From NCBI GenBank assembly GCA_048204295.1, contig DBFBLF010000019.1, positions 1-12,769 on the forward strand: a stretch of 12,769 nt of DNA, written 5' to 3'. A program made the translations under genes and the position numbers. This document shows positions 6,573 to 12,762 of the stretch, one piece after another. Source of the stretch: Metaruminococcus_A sp900762715 (GTDB lineage: Bacteria; Bacillota; Clostridia; Oscillospirales; Ruminococcaceae). Each line of letters begins with the position of its first letter. Position 1 is the stretch's first letter. Under the pieces are notes generated by a model. It did no database searches. It was given only the letters and a program-made list of their open reading frames with translations, and had not been told where the DNA came from.

Positions 6573-6830
6573 GGCAGCGGTAGCTGCATGGTTCTCTATT
6601 TTATATAGAAAACCGGTGTTTAGACTAAAGAGCGAATTAGCTGGATTGATGCTGTAAAATCAGGTTTACAGTACGTCGCTCTGCGCTGCTTTGTATGTTT
6701 TTATTACTGGATAGAAAGTCTTTTAACGTAAAAACTGAAAGTGCGCTGCCGTATGTATTTTTAAGCGCTGAATTTTGCAGAAGCAATTGATTAATTGTAT
6801 GCAGCATGAAGGCTGCTTTTTGTTGTTTTT
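6573..6830 (+). ncRNA. Unassigned structured RNA (stand-alone sRNA or attenuated leader)
   Basis: About 250 nt lie between a strong promoter and an intrinsic terminator with no supported reading frame. Successive stems can be read directly. They are GCAGC/GCTGC (6574-6578 with 6583-6587); GGTTCTCTAT/ATAGAAAACC with a short internal mismatch (6590-6599 with 6605-6614); AGAGCGA/TCGCTCT (6629-6635 with 6676-6682) enclosing CTGTAAA/TTTACAG (6652-6658 with 6665-6671); GTTTTTA/TAAAAAC (6697-6703 with 6729-6735); GCGCT/AGCGC (6743-6747 with 6764-6768); and CAATT/AATTG (6784-6788 with 6793-6797). The 5' GCTGCAT can also pair with the 3' ATGCAGC (6799-6805). I see none of the marker sequences of tmRNA, SRP RNA, RNase P RNA or T-box leaders. 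6S RNA is possible but this is longer than usual. The next gene is DUF951-prfA, which has no evident promoter of its own, so terminator read-through may serve it. Confidence 0.75.
6801..6830 (+). terminator. Intrinsic terminator of the structured RNA
   Basis: GCAGC (6801-6805), a 6-nt loop and GCTGC (6812-6816) are followed by TTTTTGTTGTTTTT. The left arm can instead pair with GCTGC near the 5' end of the RNA (6583-6587), so termination could be conditional. It lies 56 nt before the DUF951 start codon. Confidence 0.85.
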
Positions 6831-6886
6831 CCGCTTTTATATGAAGCAGGCGGGCTGATAGAATTGGTAAAATGGGGGAATAGATT

Positions 6887-7081
6887 TTGGATGTGCAGGT
6901 AAACGATATTCTGGAAATGAAAAAACCGCATCCGTGCGGTGAAAAAAATTTTCTGGTGCTGCGCGTAGGGATGGACTTTAAAATCCGTTGTGTGAAGTGC
7001 GGGCGGGAAGTTATGGTCCCCAGGGTGAAAATTGAAAAAAATATTAAACATATCGTCCGCGGCGGCGAAACAAAAATATGA
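6887..7081 (+). CDS. DUF951 family small zinc-binding-type protein
   Basis: A 64-aa protein of the DUF951 family, widespread in Firmicutes and without a known function. It shows the family pattern V-x-D-I-x-x-M-K-K-P-H-P-C-G near the N-terminus (Cys17), then VLRVGMDFKIRCVKCGREVMVPR (Cys45 and Cys48), so a small zinc-ribbon-like fold is likely. The start is TTG 6887: GGGGGA at 6874-6879 is 7 nt upstream, and this start aligns with the family's usual MELKVGD beginning. GTG at 6893 would cut into the conserved part. It is 9 nt from prfA and probably the first gene of that operon. It follows the terminator of the structured RNA, so it may be transcribed by read-through from the promoter at 6539. 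Confidence 0.9.
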   Translation: MDVQVNDILEMKKPHPCGEKNFLVLRVGMDFKIRCVKCGREVMVPRVKIEKNIKHIVRGGETKI

Positions 7082-7090
7082 GGTGACTCA

Positions 7091-8170
7091 ATGTTTGAAA
7101 AATTACATTTAACAGAAGAACGGTATGAAGAAATTAACCGGAAGCTGATGGATCCGGATGTGATCAGCGATAACAACCAGTACCGTGATTTGATGAAGGA
7201 ATATAAGCATCTGACTCCTCTGATTGAAAAGTACCGGGAATATCTTGCTGCTCAGAAATCCTTTGACGAGGCAAAAGCCCTTCTGGATGAAGGCGGGCTG
7301 GAGAAGGATTTCAAAGAGATGGTACAGGAAGAACTTGAGGAAAGCCGGGAAAAAATAGAGGCGGTGTCAGAAGAGATTAAAATTTTGCTTCTCCCGCAGG
7401 ATCCGAATGATGAAAAAAGTGTTATTGTTGAAATACGAGGAGGAGCCGGCGGGGACGAAGCCGCTCTTTTCGCAAATACCCTTTATCGGATGTATACCAT
7501 GTATGCTGAAATCAAGGGCTGGAAAACTGAAATCCTCAGCGCCAACGAAACGGAGCTCGGCGGCTTCAAAGAAGTCAGCTTCAGCATTGAAGGCGAGGGG
7601 GCTTTTTCCCGTTTGAAATTTGAAAGCGGCGTACACCGGGTACAGCGTGTTCCAGAGACGGAGGCGTCCGGGCGGATTCACACTTCTACCGTAACAGTGG
7701 CCGTCCTGCCGGAAGTGGAGGATGTTGAGGTTGAAATCAACCCCGCTGATCTGCAGATTGACACCTACCGTTCCAGCGGCGCAGGCGGTCAGCATGTCAA
7801 TAAAACCGAGTCTGCAATCCGGATTACCCATCTGCCAACCGGCATTGTAGTAGAATGTCAGGATGAACGCAGCCAGCACAAAAACCGTGAAAAAGCAATG
7901 AAGATTCTCCGCTCCCGGCTTTATGAAGTCATGCTCCGGGAACAGAACGATAAAATTGCTTCTGAACGCAAATCTCAGGTTGGAACGGGGGACCGTTCAG
8001 AACGAATTCGCACCTACAACTATCCGCAGGGGCGGCTGACCGATCACCGAATTGGCCTGACTCTTTACCATTTGGAAGATAATCTCAACGGCAACCTGGA
8101 TGAAGTGATTGACGCGCTGATCACAGCGGATCAAGCGGAAAAACTGGCGGCGCAGACAGACGTTGAATAG
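7091..8170 (+). CDS. prfA: Peptide chain release factor 1
   Basis: RF1 recognises UAA and UAG in the ribosomal A site and triggers peptidyl-tRNA hydrolysis. The 359-aa length is standard. The codon-recognition tripeptide reads PET at 188-190, in the context VHRVQRVPETEASGRIHT. This fits the PxT type of RF1 rather than the SPF of RF2. The catalytic GGQ is at 232-234 in SSGAGGQHVNKTESA; its Gln is normally methylated by PrmC. The N-terminal helical domain (1-100) and the GGAGGDEA motif at 117-124 are intact. The ribosome binding site GAGGTGA overlaps the DUF951 stop. The prmC methylase gene that commonly follows prfA is absent here; ywlC comes next after 15 nt. Confidence 0.97.
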   Translation: MFEKLHLTEERYEEINRKLMDPDVISDNNQYRDLMKEYKHLTPLIEKYREYLAAQKSFDEAKALLDEGGLEKDFKEMVQEELEESREKIEAVSEEIKILLLPQDPNDEKSVIVEIRGGAGGDEAALFANTLYRMYTMYAEIKGWKTEILSANETELGGFKEVSFSIEGEGAFSRLKFESGVHRVQRVPETEASGRIHTSTVTVAVLPEVEDVEVEINPADLQIDTYRSSGAGGQHVNKTESAIRITHLPTGIVVECQDERSQHKNREKAMKILRSRLYEVMLREQNDKIASERKSQVGTGDRSERIRTYNYPQGRLTDHRIGLTLYHLEDNLNGNLDEVIDALITADQAEKLAAQTDVE

Positions 8171-8185
8171 AACCGAGGCAAAAGG

Positions 8186-9205
8186 ATGTTTCAAACAAAA
8201 GTAATGCCCTGCGGTGAAGAAGGGTTCTCTCTGGCTGCTGCGCTTTTAAAGAAAGGCGAAGTGGTAGGAATTCCGACCGAGACTGTCTACGGACTTGCCG
8301 CAAACGCTTACAGCCCGGCGGCAGTTTCTAAAATCTTTGAGGCAAAGGGACGGCCCCAGGACAATCCGCTGATTGTACATATCAGCGATCTTTCCATGTT
8401 GGATGCCCTCGTGTCGGCCTTTCCCGAAACCGCGCAAAAATTGGCGGATGCTTTTTGGCCGGGGCCTTTGACCATGATTCTTCCGAAGTCGGAGCGGGTA
8501 CCTTTTGAAGTTACGGCGGGGCTTGACACTGTCGGTATCCGAATGCCGAGCCATCCAGGTGCGGCGGCGGTAATCCGCGCCTGTGAGCTTCCGCTTGCAG
8601 CGCCTTCTGCAAACACTTCAGGGCGGCCCAGCCCTACAAAAGCGGAACATGTTTTATACGATATGGATGGGAAAATCCCCCTGATTCTCGACGGTGGAAG
8701 TTGTGATGTCGGGGTGGAGTCGACCGTTGTTTTGGTTAAACCAGGCGCGGTTCACCTTCTTCGCCCGGGGGGCGTTACGCGTGAGGCAATGGAATCGCTT
8801 GGAATACCCGTAACGGTCGACCCTGCGGTTGAAGCAAAATTAGGGCAAAATGCAAAAGTGCTGTCACCGGGGTTAAAATACAAGCACTATTCTCCGAAAG
8901 CGGAGGTTGTGATTGTTAAGGGTTCATTTGATAAATTTGCTGATTATGTCAATAATAAAGCAGAAAGCGGTGTTTATGCCCTTGTTTTTGAGGGGGAAGG
9001 CAGACTGCTGAAGACGCCGGCGGTCGTATACGGGAAGAAAAACGACCCGGCGACGCAGGCGGCCGGTCTTTTTGATGCGCTGCGGGAGGTTGACGCGCGC
9101 GGCGCAAGGCTTGTTTATGCGCGCTGCCCCGATCAAAGCGGGGTGGGGTATGCTGTCTATAACCGGATTCTCCGCGCCGCTGCGTTTAAGGTGGTGGAGG
9201 TATGA
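8186..9205 (+). CDS. ywlC: L-threonylcarbamoyladenylate synthase (Sua5/YwlC type)
   Basis: This enzyme makes threonylcarbamoyl-AMP from threonine, bicarbonate and ATP, the first step of the t6A37 modification of tRNAs that read ANN codons. The 339-aa length marks the long Sua5 form: a YrdC domain at about 10-215, then a C-terminal Sua5 domain from about 238. Visible YrdC motifs are PTETVYGL (30-37), EAKGRPQDNPL (52-62), WPGPLT (91-96) and APSANTSGRPSPT (139-151). The linker motif LSPGLKYKHYSP is at 226-237. ATG 8186 has GAGG at 8175-8178, 7 nt upstream. The stop overlaps the coaE start as ATGA, so translation of the two is coupled. Confidence 0.95.
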   Translation: MFQTKVMPCGEEGFSLAAALLKKGEVVGIPTETVYGLAANAYSPAAVSKIFEAKGRPQDNPLIVHISDLSMLDALVSAFPETAQKLADAFWPGPLTMILPKSERVPFEVTAGLDTVGIRMPSHPGAAAVIRACELPLAAPSANTSGRPSPTKAEHVLYDMDGKIPLILDGGSCDVGVESTVVLVKPGAVHLLRPGGVTREAMESLGIPVTVDPAVEAKLGQNAKVLSPGLKYKHYSPKAEVVIVKGSFDKFADYVNNKAESGVYALVFEGEGRLLKTPAVVYGKKNDPATQAAGLFDALREVDARGARLVYARCPDQSGVGYAVYNRILRAAAFKVVEV

Positions 9206-9822
9206 TTGCGGTCATCGGCCTGACAGGACAGAGCGGGAGCGGAAAATCGTTCCTCAGCGGCCGTTTTTCAGAAAAGGGGATTCCTGTTATTGACGCTGAC
9301 AAAATTAGCCACCGGGTTACCGGGACTGATCCTGATTGCCTGAATGCGGTCCGGATGGCGTTCGGGGCGTCTGTCTTTGACGAAGACGGCTCGCTCAGCC
9401 GGAAAAAGCTGGGAACAGTCGCCTTTTCCGACCCGGAAAAGCTCAAGCTGCTCAACCGGACGGTTTTCCCGTTTATTACCCGGGAAATTGAGGCCCAGGT
9501 TGACGCTGCGGAGTCAGCCGGGCAAAAACTTCTGCTTCTGGATGCGCCTACGCTTTATGAGGCTGGGGCGGATCGGCTTTGCCGTTTTGTTGTTGCCGTC
9601 TGCGCCCCGTTTGAGCTCCGGCTGAAACGGATTGTGGAACGGGACGGACTGAGCAGGGAGGCGGCTCTCCTGCGGTTGTCTGCACAGAATGGAGACGCCT
9701 ACTACGGGGAAAAGGCTGACCTTGTTCTGTATAATGATGGAACGAAAGAAGAGTTTCTGCAAAAAGCGGATGAATTGATTGAGATGTTAATCCGGCGCTT
9801 TATGCTGCCGGAAATCAAATAG
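9202..9822 (+). CDS. coaE: Dephospho-CoA kinase
   Basis: CoaE phosphorylates the 3'-OH of the ribose of dephospho-CoA, the last step of coenzyme A synthesis. The 206-aa protein has a P-loop GQSGSGKS at 9-16, the DADKISH motif at about 31-37, and the family's DAPTLYEAG stretch where DIPLLFE is more usual. The lid-region segment RDGLSREAALLRLSAQ is at about 147-162. ADLVLYNDG near residue 173-181 corresponds to the conserved ADxVIxNxG. Its start ATG 9202 overlaps the ywlC stop, with GGAGG at 9196-9200. Its TAG overlaps the AGGGGG ribosome binding site of the aminopeptidase gene. Confidence 0.95.
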   Translation: MIAVIGLTGQSGSGKSFLSGRFSEKGIPVIDADKISHRVTGTDPDCLNAVRMAFGASVFDEDGSLSRKKLGTVAFSDPEKLKLLNRTVFPFITREIEAQVDAAESAGQKLLLLDAPTLYEAGADRLCRFVVAVCAPFELRLKRIVERDGLSREAALLRLSAQNGDAYYGEKADLVLYNDGTKEEFLQKADELIEMLIRRFMLPEIK

Positions 9823-9833
9823 GGGGTATTGTG

Positions 9834-11237
9834 ATGAGTGAAACCAAAAGCACCGCGAAAGCGCTGAAAGAAAAATTGTTTATGGATCCGAAAAACGCCG
9901 CCCTCCGGATGGAGGAAGGGGAGGTCAAAAAGGCGTTTGCATTCTGCGACCCATATAAAGGCTTCCTGGACGCCTCAAAAACGGAGCGTGAGGCTGTTGT
10001 AACCGGCGTAAAGCTGTTGGAGGGGAAGGGCTACCGTCCTTTTGACCCGGCGACGAAATATAACGCGGGGGATAAAGTATATGCGGTCAACCGCGGCAAA
10101 TCTCTGATTGCCGCAGTTTTGGGAACCGAGCCAATCGAAAACGGCGTGCGGATTGCCGCTGCGCATATTGATTCTCCGCGGCTTGACTTGAAGCCCCGCC
10201 CGGTTTATGAAGATGCCGAGCTTGCTCTTTTTAAGACTCATTATTACGGCGGCATTAAGAAATACCAGTGGACAGCAATCCCACTTGCGCTTCACGGCGT
10301 GATTGTGGACCGGAACGACCGGGTGATTGAAGTCACGGTAGGAGAGGCGGAAAATGATCCTGTTTTCTGTGTCACCGACCTTTTGCCGCACCTGGCAGGG
10401 GACCAGATGAAGCGCACCCTGGCGGAAGGGGTAAAAGGGGAAGAGCTAAACGTTTTAATTGGAAGCCTGCCCTTCAAGGACGATGAAATCAGCGAAAAAG
10501 TCAAACTGAATCTTTTGAACATCCTGTTTGAGAAATACGGCGTGACCGAGGCCGATTTTCTCTCCGCTGAGCTGGAGGTGGTTCCGGCCTTCAAAGCAAA
10601 GGATATCGGGTTTGACCGTTCAATGGTCGGGGCTTACGGTCATGACGACCGGGTCTGCGCTTACACCTCGCTTCAGGCCATTTTGGAGACGGAGAATCCG
10701 AAAAGAACGTCCGTTTTGGTGCTTGCTGATAAGGAAGAGATCGGAAGCGATGGCAACACCGGCTTAAAATCTGCTTTCCTGCGGTATTTTATCGCCGACC
10801 TTGCAAAGCCGTACGGTGTGGAGGGACGCACTGTCCTTTCGCACTCTGAATGCCTTTCTGCCGATGTAAACGCCGCCTTTGATCCGACTTTCCCGGAAGT
10901 GGCGGAAAGAAAGAACACCGCTTATTTAAACTACGGCGTTGTCATCACCAAATATACCGGGGCGCGTGGGAAGTCCGGCACATCGGACGCTTCTGCTGAA
11001 TTTGCCGGAAAAATCCGGAACTTGCTCGACAGGACCGGTGTCATCTGGCAGACCGGGGAACTCGGCAAAGTCGACCAGGGCGGCGGCGGCACTGTTGCTG
11101 CATATATTGCAAACCTGAATGTAGACGTTATTGATTTAGGTGTTCCTGTTTTGTCGATGCACGCACCATTTGAGGTTGTATCAAAAATTGACGTCTATAT
11201 GGCGTATCGCGCTTTTTATGAATTTTTTATTGCATAA
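9834..11237 (+). CDS. M18 family aminopeptidase
   Basis: A 467-aa cytoplasmic metallo-aminopeptidase of family M18 (aspartyl aminopeptidase/aminopeptidase I), which removes N-terminal residues from peptides. Candidate metal and catalytic residues are all present: His111 and Asp113 in AHIDSPRLDLKPRP, the Asp pair 271-272 in GHDDR, Glu301-Glu302 in DKEEIGSDG, Asp344 in SADVNAAFDP, and His443 in SMHAPFEVVSK. The C-terminal helix VYMAYRAFYEFF is also typical. I prefer ATG 9834 to the GTG at 9831: AGGGGG at 9821-9826 then lies 7 nt upstream. The start is 12 nt after the coaE stop, so it is probably the last gene of the prfA operon. No clear terminator follows before the next promoter at 11253. Confidence 0.93.
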   Translation: MSETKSTAKALKEKLFMDPKNAALRMEEGEVKKAFAFCDPYKGFLDASKTEREAVVTGVKLLEGKGYRPFDPATKYNAGDKVYAVNRGKSLIAAVLGTEPIENGVRIAAAHIDSPRLDLKPRPVYEDAELALFKTHYYGGIKKYQWTAIPLALHGVIVDRNDRVIEVTVGEAENDPVFCVTDLLPHLAGDQMKRTLAEGVKGEELNVLIGSLPFKDDEISEKVKLNLLNILFEKYGVTEADFLSAELEVVPAFKAKDIGFDRSMVGAYGHDDRVCAYTSLQAILETENPKRTSVLVLADKEEIGSDGNTGLKSAFLRYFIADLAKPYGVEGRTVLSHSECLSADVNAAFDPTFPEVAERKNTAYLNYGVVITKYTGARGKSGTSDASAEFAGKIRNLLDRTGVIWQTGELGKVDQGGGGTVAAYIANLNVDVIDLGVPVLSMHAPFEVVSKIDVYMAYRAFYEFFIA

Positions 11238-11252
11238 ATTTTAATATTTTCA

Positions 11253-11281
11253 TTGACACGAAAAACCTCCCACTATATAAT
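11253..11281 (+). promoter_or_regulatory. Full-consensus sigma-A promoter of the first TM2 gene
   Basis: TTGACA (11253-11258), exactly 17 bp, then TATAAT (11276-11281): both boxes match the vegetative consensus at 6 of 6. The spacer contains AAAAACCTCCCA (11261-11272). This is the exact reverse complement of the ribosome-binding-site region at 11348-11359. The transcript should start near 11288 and carry a leader of about 73 nt. Confidence 0.93.
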
Positions 11282-11296
11282 AAAACTAAGCAATTT

Positions 11297-11321
11297 GCGG
11301 CCTGCATAGGTAATCGGCCGC
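11297..11321 (+). promoter_or_regulatory. Leader hairpin of the first TM2 gene
   Basis: GCGGCC (11297-11302) and GGCCGC (11316-11321) form a perfect 6-bp GC stem with a 13-nt loop, about 10 nt into the predicted transcript. It is not followed by a T run, so it is more likely a 5' stabilising stem than a terminator. Confidence 0.45.
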
Positions 11322-11360
11322 TGTTAGAATTGTGATTGGGTTTATTATGGGAGGTTTTTA

Positions 11361-11834
11361 ATGATGTTTTGTAAAAATTGTGGTGCACAGCTCAATGAAA
11401 ACGCTGCGTTCTGCGTCACCTGCGGCGCTGCTGCCGGTCAGGGAAGCGCCCATTGCGGCAACTGCGGAGGCGCTGTTGCTCCTGGTGCTGCTGTTTGTTT
11501 AAACTGCGGCGCTGCTCTGGGGGCAAATGGGGCAAAACCTGCAGGTGCTGCTGGTACCGGCGCTCCGAAATCCAAAATTGCGGCAGGCCTGCTCGGCATT
11601 TTCCTTGGAGGATTCGGTGTACATAACTTTATGCTCGGTTATAAAGGAAAGGCGATTGCCCAGGTTTTGATGAGCGGCATCAGCATCTTTTTAACGATCG
11701 TTTCCTGCGGTATACTTGCGTTTACTTTGATTGCGTGTTTCGCTGCTGAAATCTGGGGACTTGTTGAGGGAATTATGATCCTCACCGGTTCTGGCAGCTA
11801 TGCGACTGACGCCTATGGTGTTCCGCTCGAATAG
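11361..11834 (+). CDS. Double zinc-ribbon plus TM2 domain membrane protein (copy 1)
   Basis: A 157-aa protein with two N-terminal zinc ribbons followed by a TM2 domain. The first ribbon uses Cys4, Cys7, Cys18 and Cys21; the second uses Cys32, Cys35, Cys46 and Cys49. A Gly/Ala-rich linker (about 50-69) leads to two membrane helices at about 73-93 and 98-135, with the TM2 hallmark LGGFGVHNFMLGYKGKA between. Such proteins are common in clostridia and their role is unknown. By topology the ribbons should face the cytoplasm. ATG 11361 has GGGAGG 6 nt upstream. ATG 11364 is the position matching the paralogue's start and is equally possible. It has its own very strong promoter and its own terminator, so it is probably highly expressed and monocistronic. 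Confidence 0.88.
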   Translation: MMFCKNCGAQLNENAAFCVTCGAAAGQGSAHCGNCGGAVAPGAAVCLNCGAALGANGAKPAGAAGTGAPKSKIAAGLLGIFLGGFGVHNFMLGYKGKAIAQVLMSGISIFLTIVSCGILAFTLIACFAAEIWGLVEGIMILTGSGSYATDAYGVPLE

Positions 11835-11853
11835 GGGAAGCCATTTTAAAATT

Positions 11854-11890
11854 AAAAGCACGGAAGCTTTGAAGTTTCCGTGCTTTTTTT
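11854..11890 (+). terminator. Intrinsic terminator of TM2 copy 1
   Basis: AAAAGCACGGAA (11854-11865) and TTCCGTGCTTTT (11876-11887) form a 12-bp stem with a 10-nt loop, ending in seven T (11884-11890). It starts 20 nt after the stop codon and separates the two TM2 genes. Confidence 0.92.
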
Positions 11891-11905
11891 CGTAAAGTAA
11901 AATTA

Positions 11906-11934
11906 TTGACTTATAACGGCGAATAGAGTATCAT
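11906..11934 (+). promoter_or_regulatory. Sigma-A promoter of TM2 copy 2
   Basis: TTGACT (11906-11911), a 17-bp spacer and TATCAT (11929-11934), each one base from consensus. An overlapping perfect TATAAT at 11934-11939 would leave a 22-bp spacer, which is too long. The predicted leader is about 65 nt. This promoter is weaker than that of copy 1. Confidence 0.75.
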
Positions 11935-12006
11935 ATAATTAGACAGTGGGAGAAAAACCGCTTGATATTTTATATGAAAAATTGTTTGTTTTTGGAGGGG
12001 TTTGAG

Positions 12007-12438
12007 ATGTTTTGTAAAAATTGCGGCGCACAGCTTAACGAGAACGCTGCCTTTTGTGTCACCTGTGGTGCTGCTGCCGGCCAGGGTGCTGGTTATTGCC
12101 ATAACTGCGGTAATGCCGTGGCTCCTGGTGCTGCGGTCTGCTTAAAATGCGGCGCCGCGCTGAACAATGTTGTTCCGAATGCTGCTGCCGGTGCGAATGG
12201 CTCTGCAAAATCCAAAATTGCAGCGGGGTTGCTCGGTATTTTCCTTGGAGGTCTTGGAGTACATAACTTTTATCTTGGCTATACTGGCAAGGCTGTCGCA
12301 CAGCTTCTGATTAGTGTTCTTTCCTGTGGAATATTGGCAGCTGCATCTAGTATTTGGGGCCTTGTTGAAGGAATCCTGATTCTCACCGGTTCCGCTAATT
12401 ATACGACCGATGCAAAAGGTATTCCGCTTCAGCAGTAA
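12007..12438 (+). CDS. Double zinc-ribbon plus TM2 domain membrane protein (copy 2)
   Basis: A 143-aa paralogue of the protein encoded just upstream. The first 27 residues are almost identical to copy 1 (MFCKNCGAQLNENAAFC). The ribbons use Cys3, Cys6, Cys17, Cys20 and Cys31, Cys34, Cys45, Cys48. The TM2 domain begins at about residue 68 (KSKIAAGLLGIFLGG) and carries GVHNFYLGYTGKA. The stretch between and within the helices is shorter than in copy 1 (LLISVLSCGILAAAS versus a longer hydrophobic run), which accounts for most of the length difference. I chose ATG 12007, with GGAGGGG at 11994-12000 in front. An in-frame ATG at 11962 lacks a ribosome binding site and would add a tail that copy 1 does not have. 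It has a separate promoter and terminator. Function unknown. Confidence 0.87.
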   Translation: MFCKNCGAQLNENAAFCVTCGAAAGQGAGYCHNCGNAVAPGAAVCLKCGAALNNVVPNAAAGANGSAKSKIAAGLLGIFLGGLGVHNFYLGYTGKAVAQLLISVLSCGILAAASSIWGLVEGILILTGSANYTTDAKGIPLQQ

Positions 12439-12466
12439 GGAACTTAAATCTGTTCGATATACTCCG

Positions 12467-12491
12467 GTTTTACCAAGCGCTAAGGTAAAAC
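12467..12491. repeat. Perfect 8-bp inverted repeat with palindromic loop
   Basis: GTTTTACC (12467-12474) and GGTAAAAC (12484-12491) are perfect inverted arms around aagcgctaa, whose centre AGCGCT is itself a palindrome. It lies 28 nt after the stop of TM2 copy 2 and before that gene's terminator. It could be an mRNA 3' stem or a DNA-protein site. Confidence 0.5.
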
Positions 12492-12536
12492 ACTTGCATG
12501 GTAGACGCAACAAATTGGTATTGTAGGGTAGAAATG

Positions 12537-12567
12537 AGGGTGCGAATTGAAAAGTTCGCACCTTTTT
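12537..12567 (+). terminator. Intrinsic terminator of TM2 copy 2
   Basis: GGTGCGAA (12539-12546) and TTCGCACC (12555-12562) extend inward through two more pairs to a GAAA tetraloop (12549-12552) and are followed by TTTTT. It is about 100 nt downstream of the stop codon, giving an unusually long 3' untranslated region. Confidence 0.85.
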
Positions 12568-12600
12568 CTATACGTGGTGTAAATCTGCCAATTGAGTATA

Positions 12601-12629
12601 TTGATTTATTGAAAAATGTTCTTTAAAAT
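12601..12629 (+). promoter_or_regulatory. Possible sigma-A promoter in the AT-rich tail
   Basis: TTGATT (12601-12606), 17 bp, TAAAAT (12624-12629): 4 of 6 and 5 of 6 matches. The surrounding DNA is AT-rich, so chance matches are likely. Confidence 0.3.
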
Positions 12630-12641
12630 GAAATCGCGAGT

Positions 12642-12761
12642 ATGGGAAAGTTGACAAAAGGCATTTTTAAAACAACAAGCGAATTATATCAAAAGCTAGT
12701 GAATTATGAACGCTTTGGTTTGTTGTTATTTCTTGACAGAGAAAATGAAATTGAGGTATAG
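12642..12761 (+). CDS. Doubtful 39-aa small ORF
   Basis: ATG 12642 to TAG 12759 encodes 39 residues (beginning MGKLTKGIFKTTSELYQKL, ending in an acidic ENEIEV). Composition is protein-like, with alternating charged and hydrophobic residues, but there is no convincing ribosome binding site; the possible promoter at 12601 would leave a leader of only about 6 nt. It could be a fragment of a larger gene or chance. I do not recognise it. Confidence 0.2.
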   Translation: MGKLTKGIFKTTSELYQKLVNYERFGLLLFLDRENEIEV

Positions 12762-12762
12762 G
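12733..12762 (+). promoter_or_regulatory. Possible promoter at the window edge
   Basis: TTGACA (12733-12738), 18 bp, TATAGG (12757-12762). The -35 box is perfect and the -10 matches at 4 of 6. It would drive a gene beyond the window, which cannot be seen. Confidence 0.35.

Noticed and set aside
6868..6873. TAAAAT as a -10 box for a DUF951-prfA promoter
   Set aside because: No -35 match at normal spacing, and transcription would start at or past the ribosome binding site.
6637..7176. A 179-aa minus-strand reading frame across the structured RNA, DUF951 and the prfA start
   Set aside because: It is antisense to two certain genes and to a promoter-terminator unit, with shadow-like composition and no ribosome binding site.
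7367..7879. A 170-aa minus-strand reading frame inside prfA
   Set aside because: Fully antisense to a strongly conserved gene and without a start signal.
11934..11939. Perfect TATAAT as the -10 box of TM2 copy 2
   Set aside because: The spacer to TTGACT would be 22 bp; TATCAT at 11929-11934 gives 17 bp.
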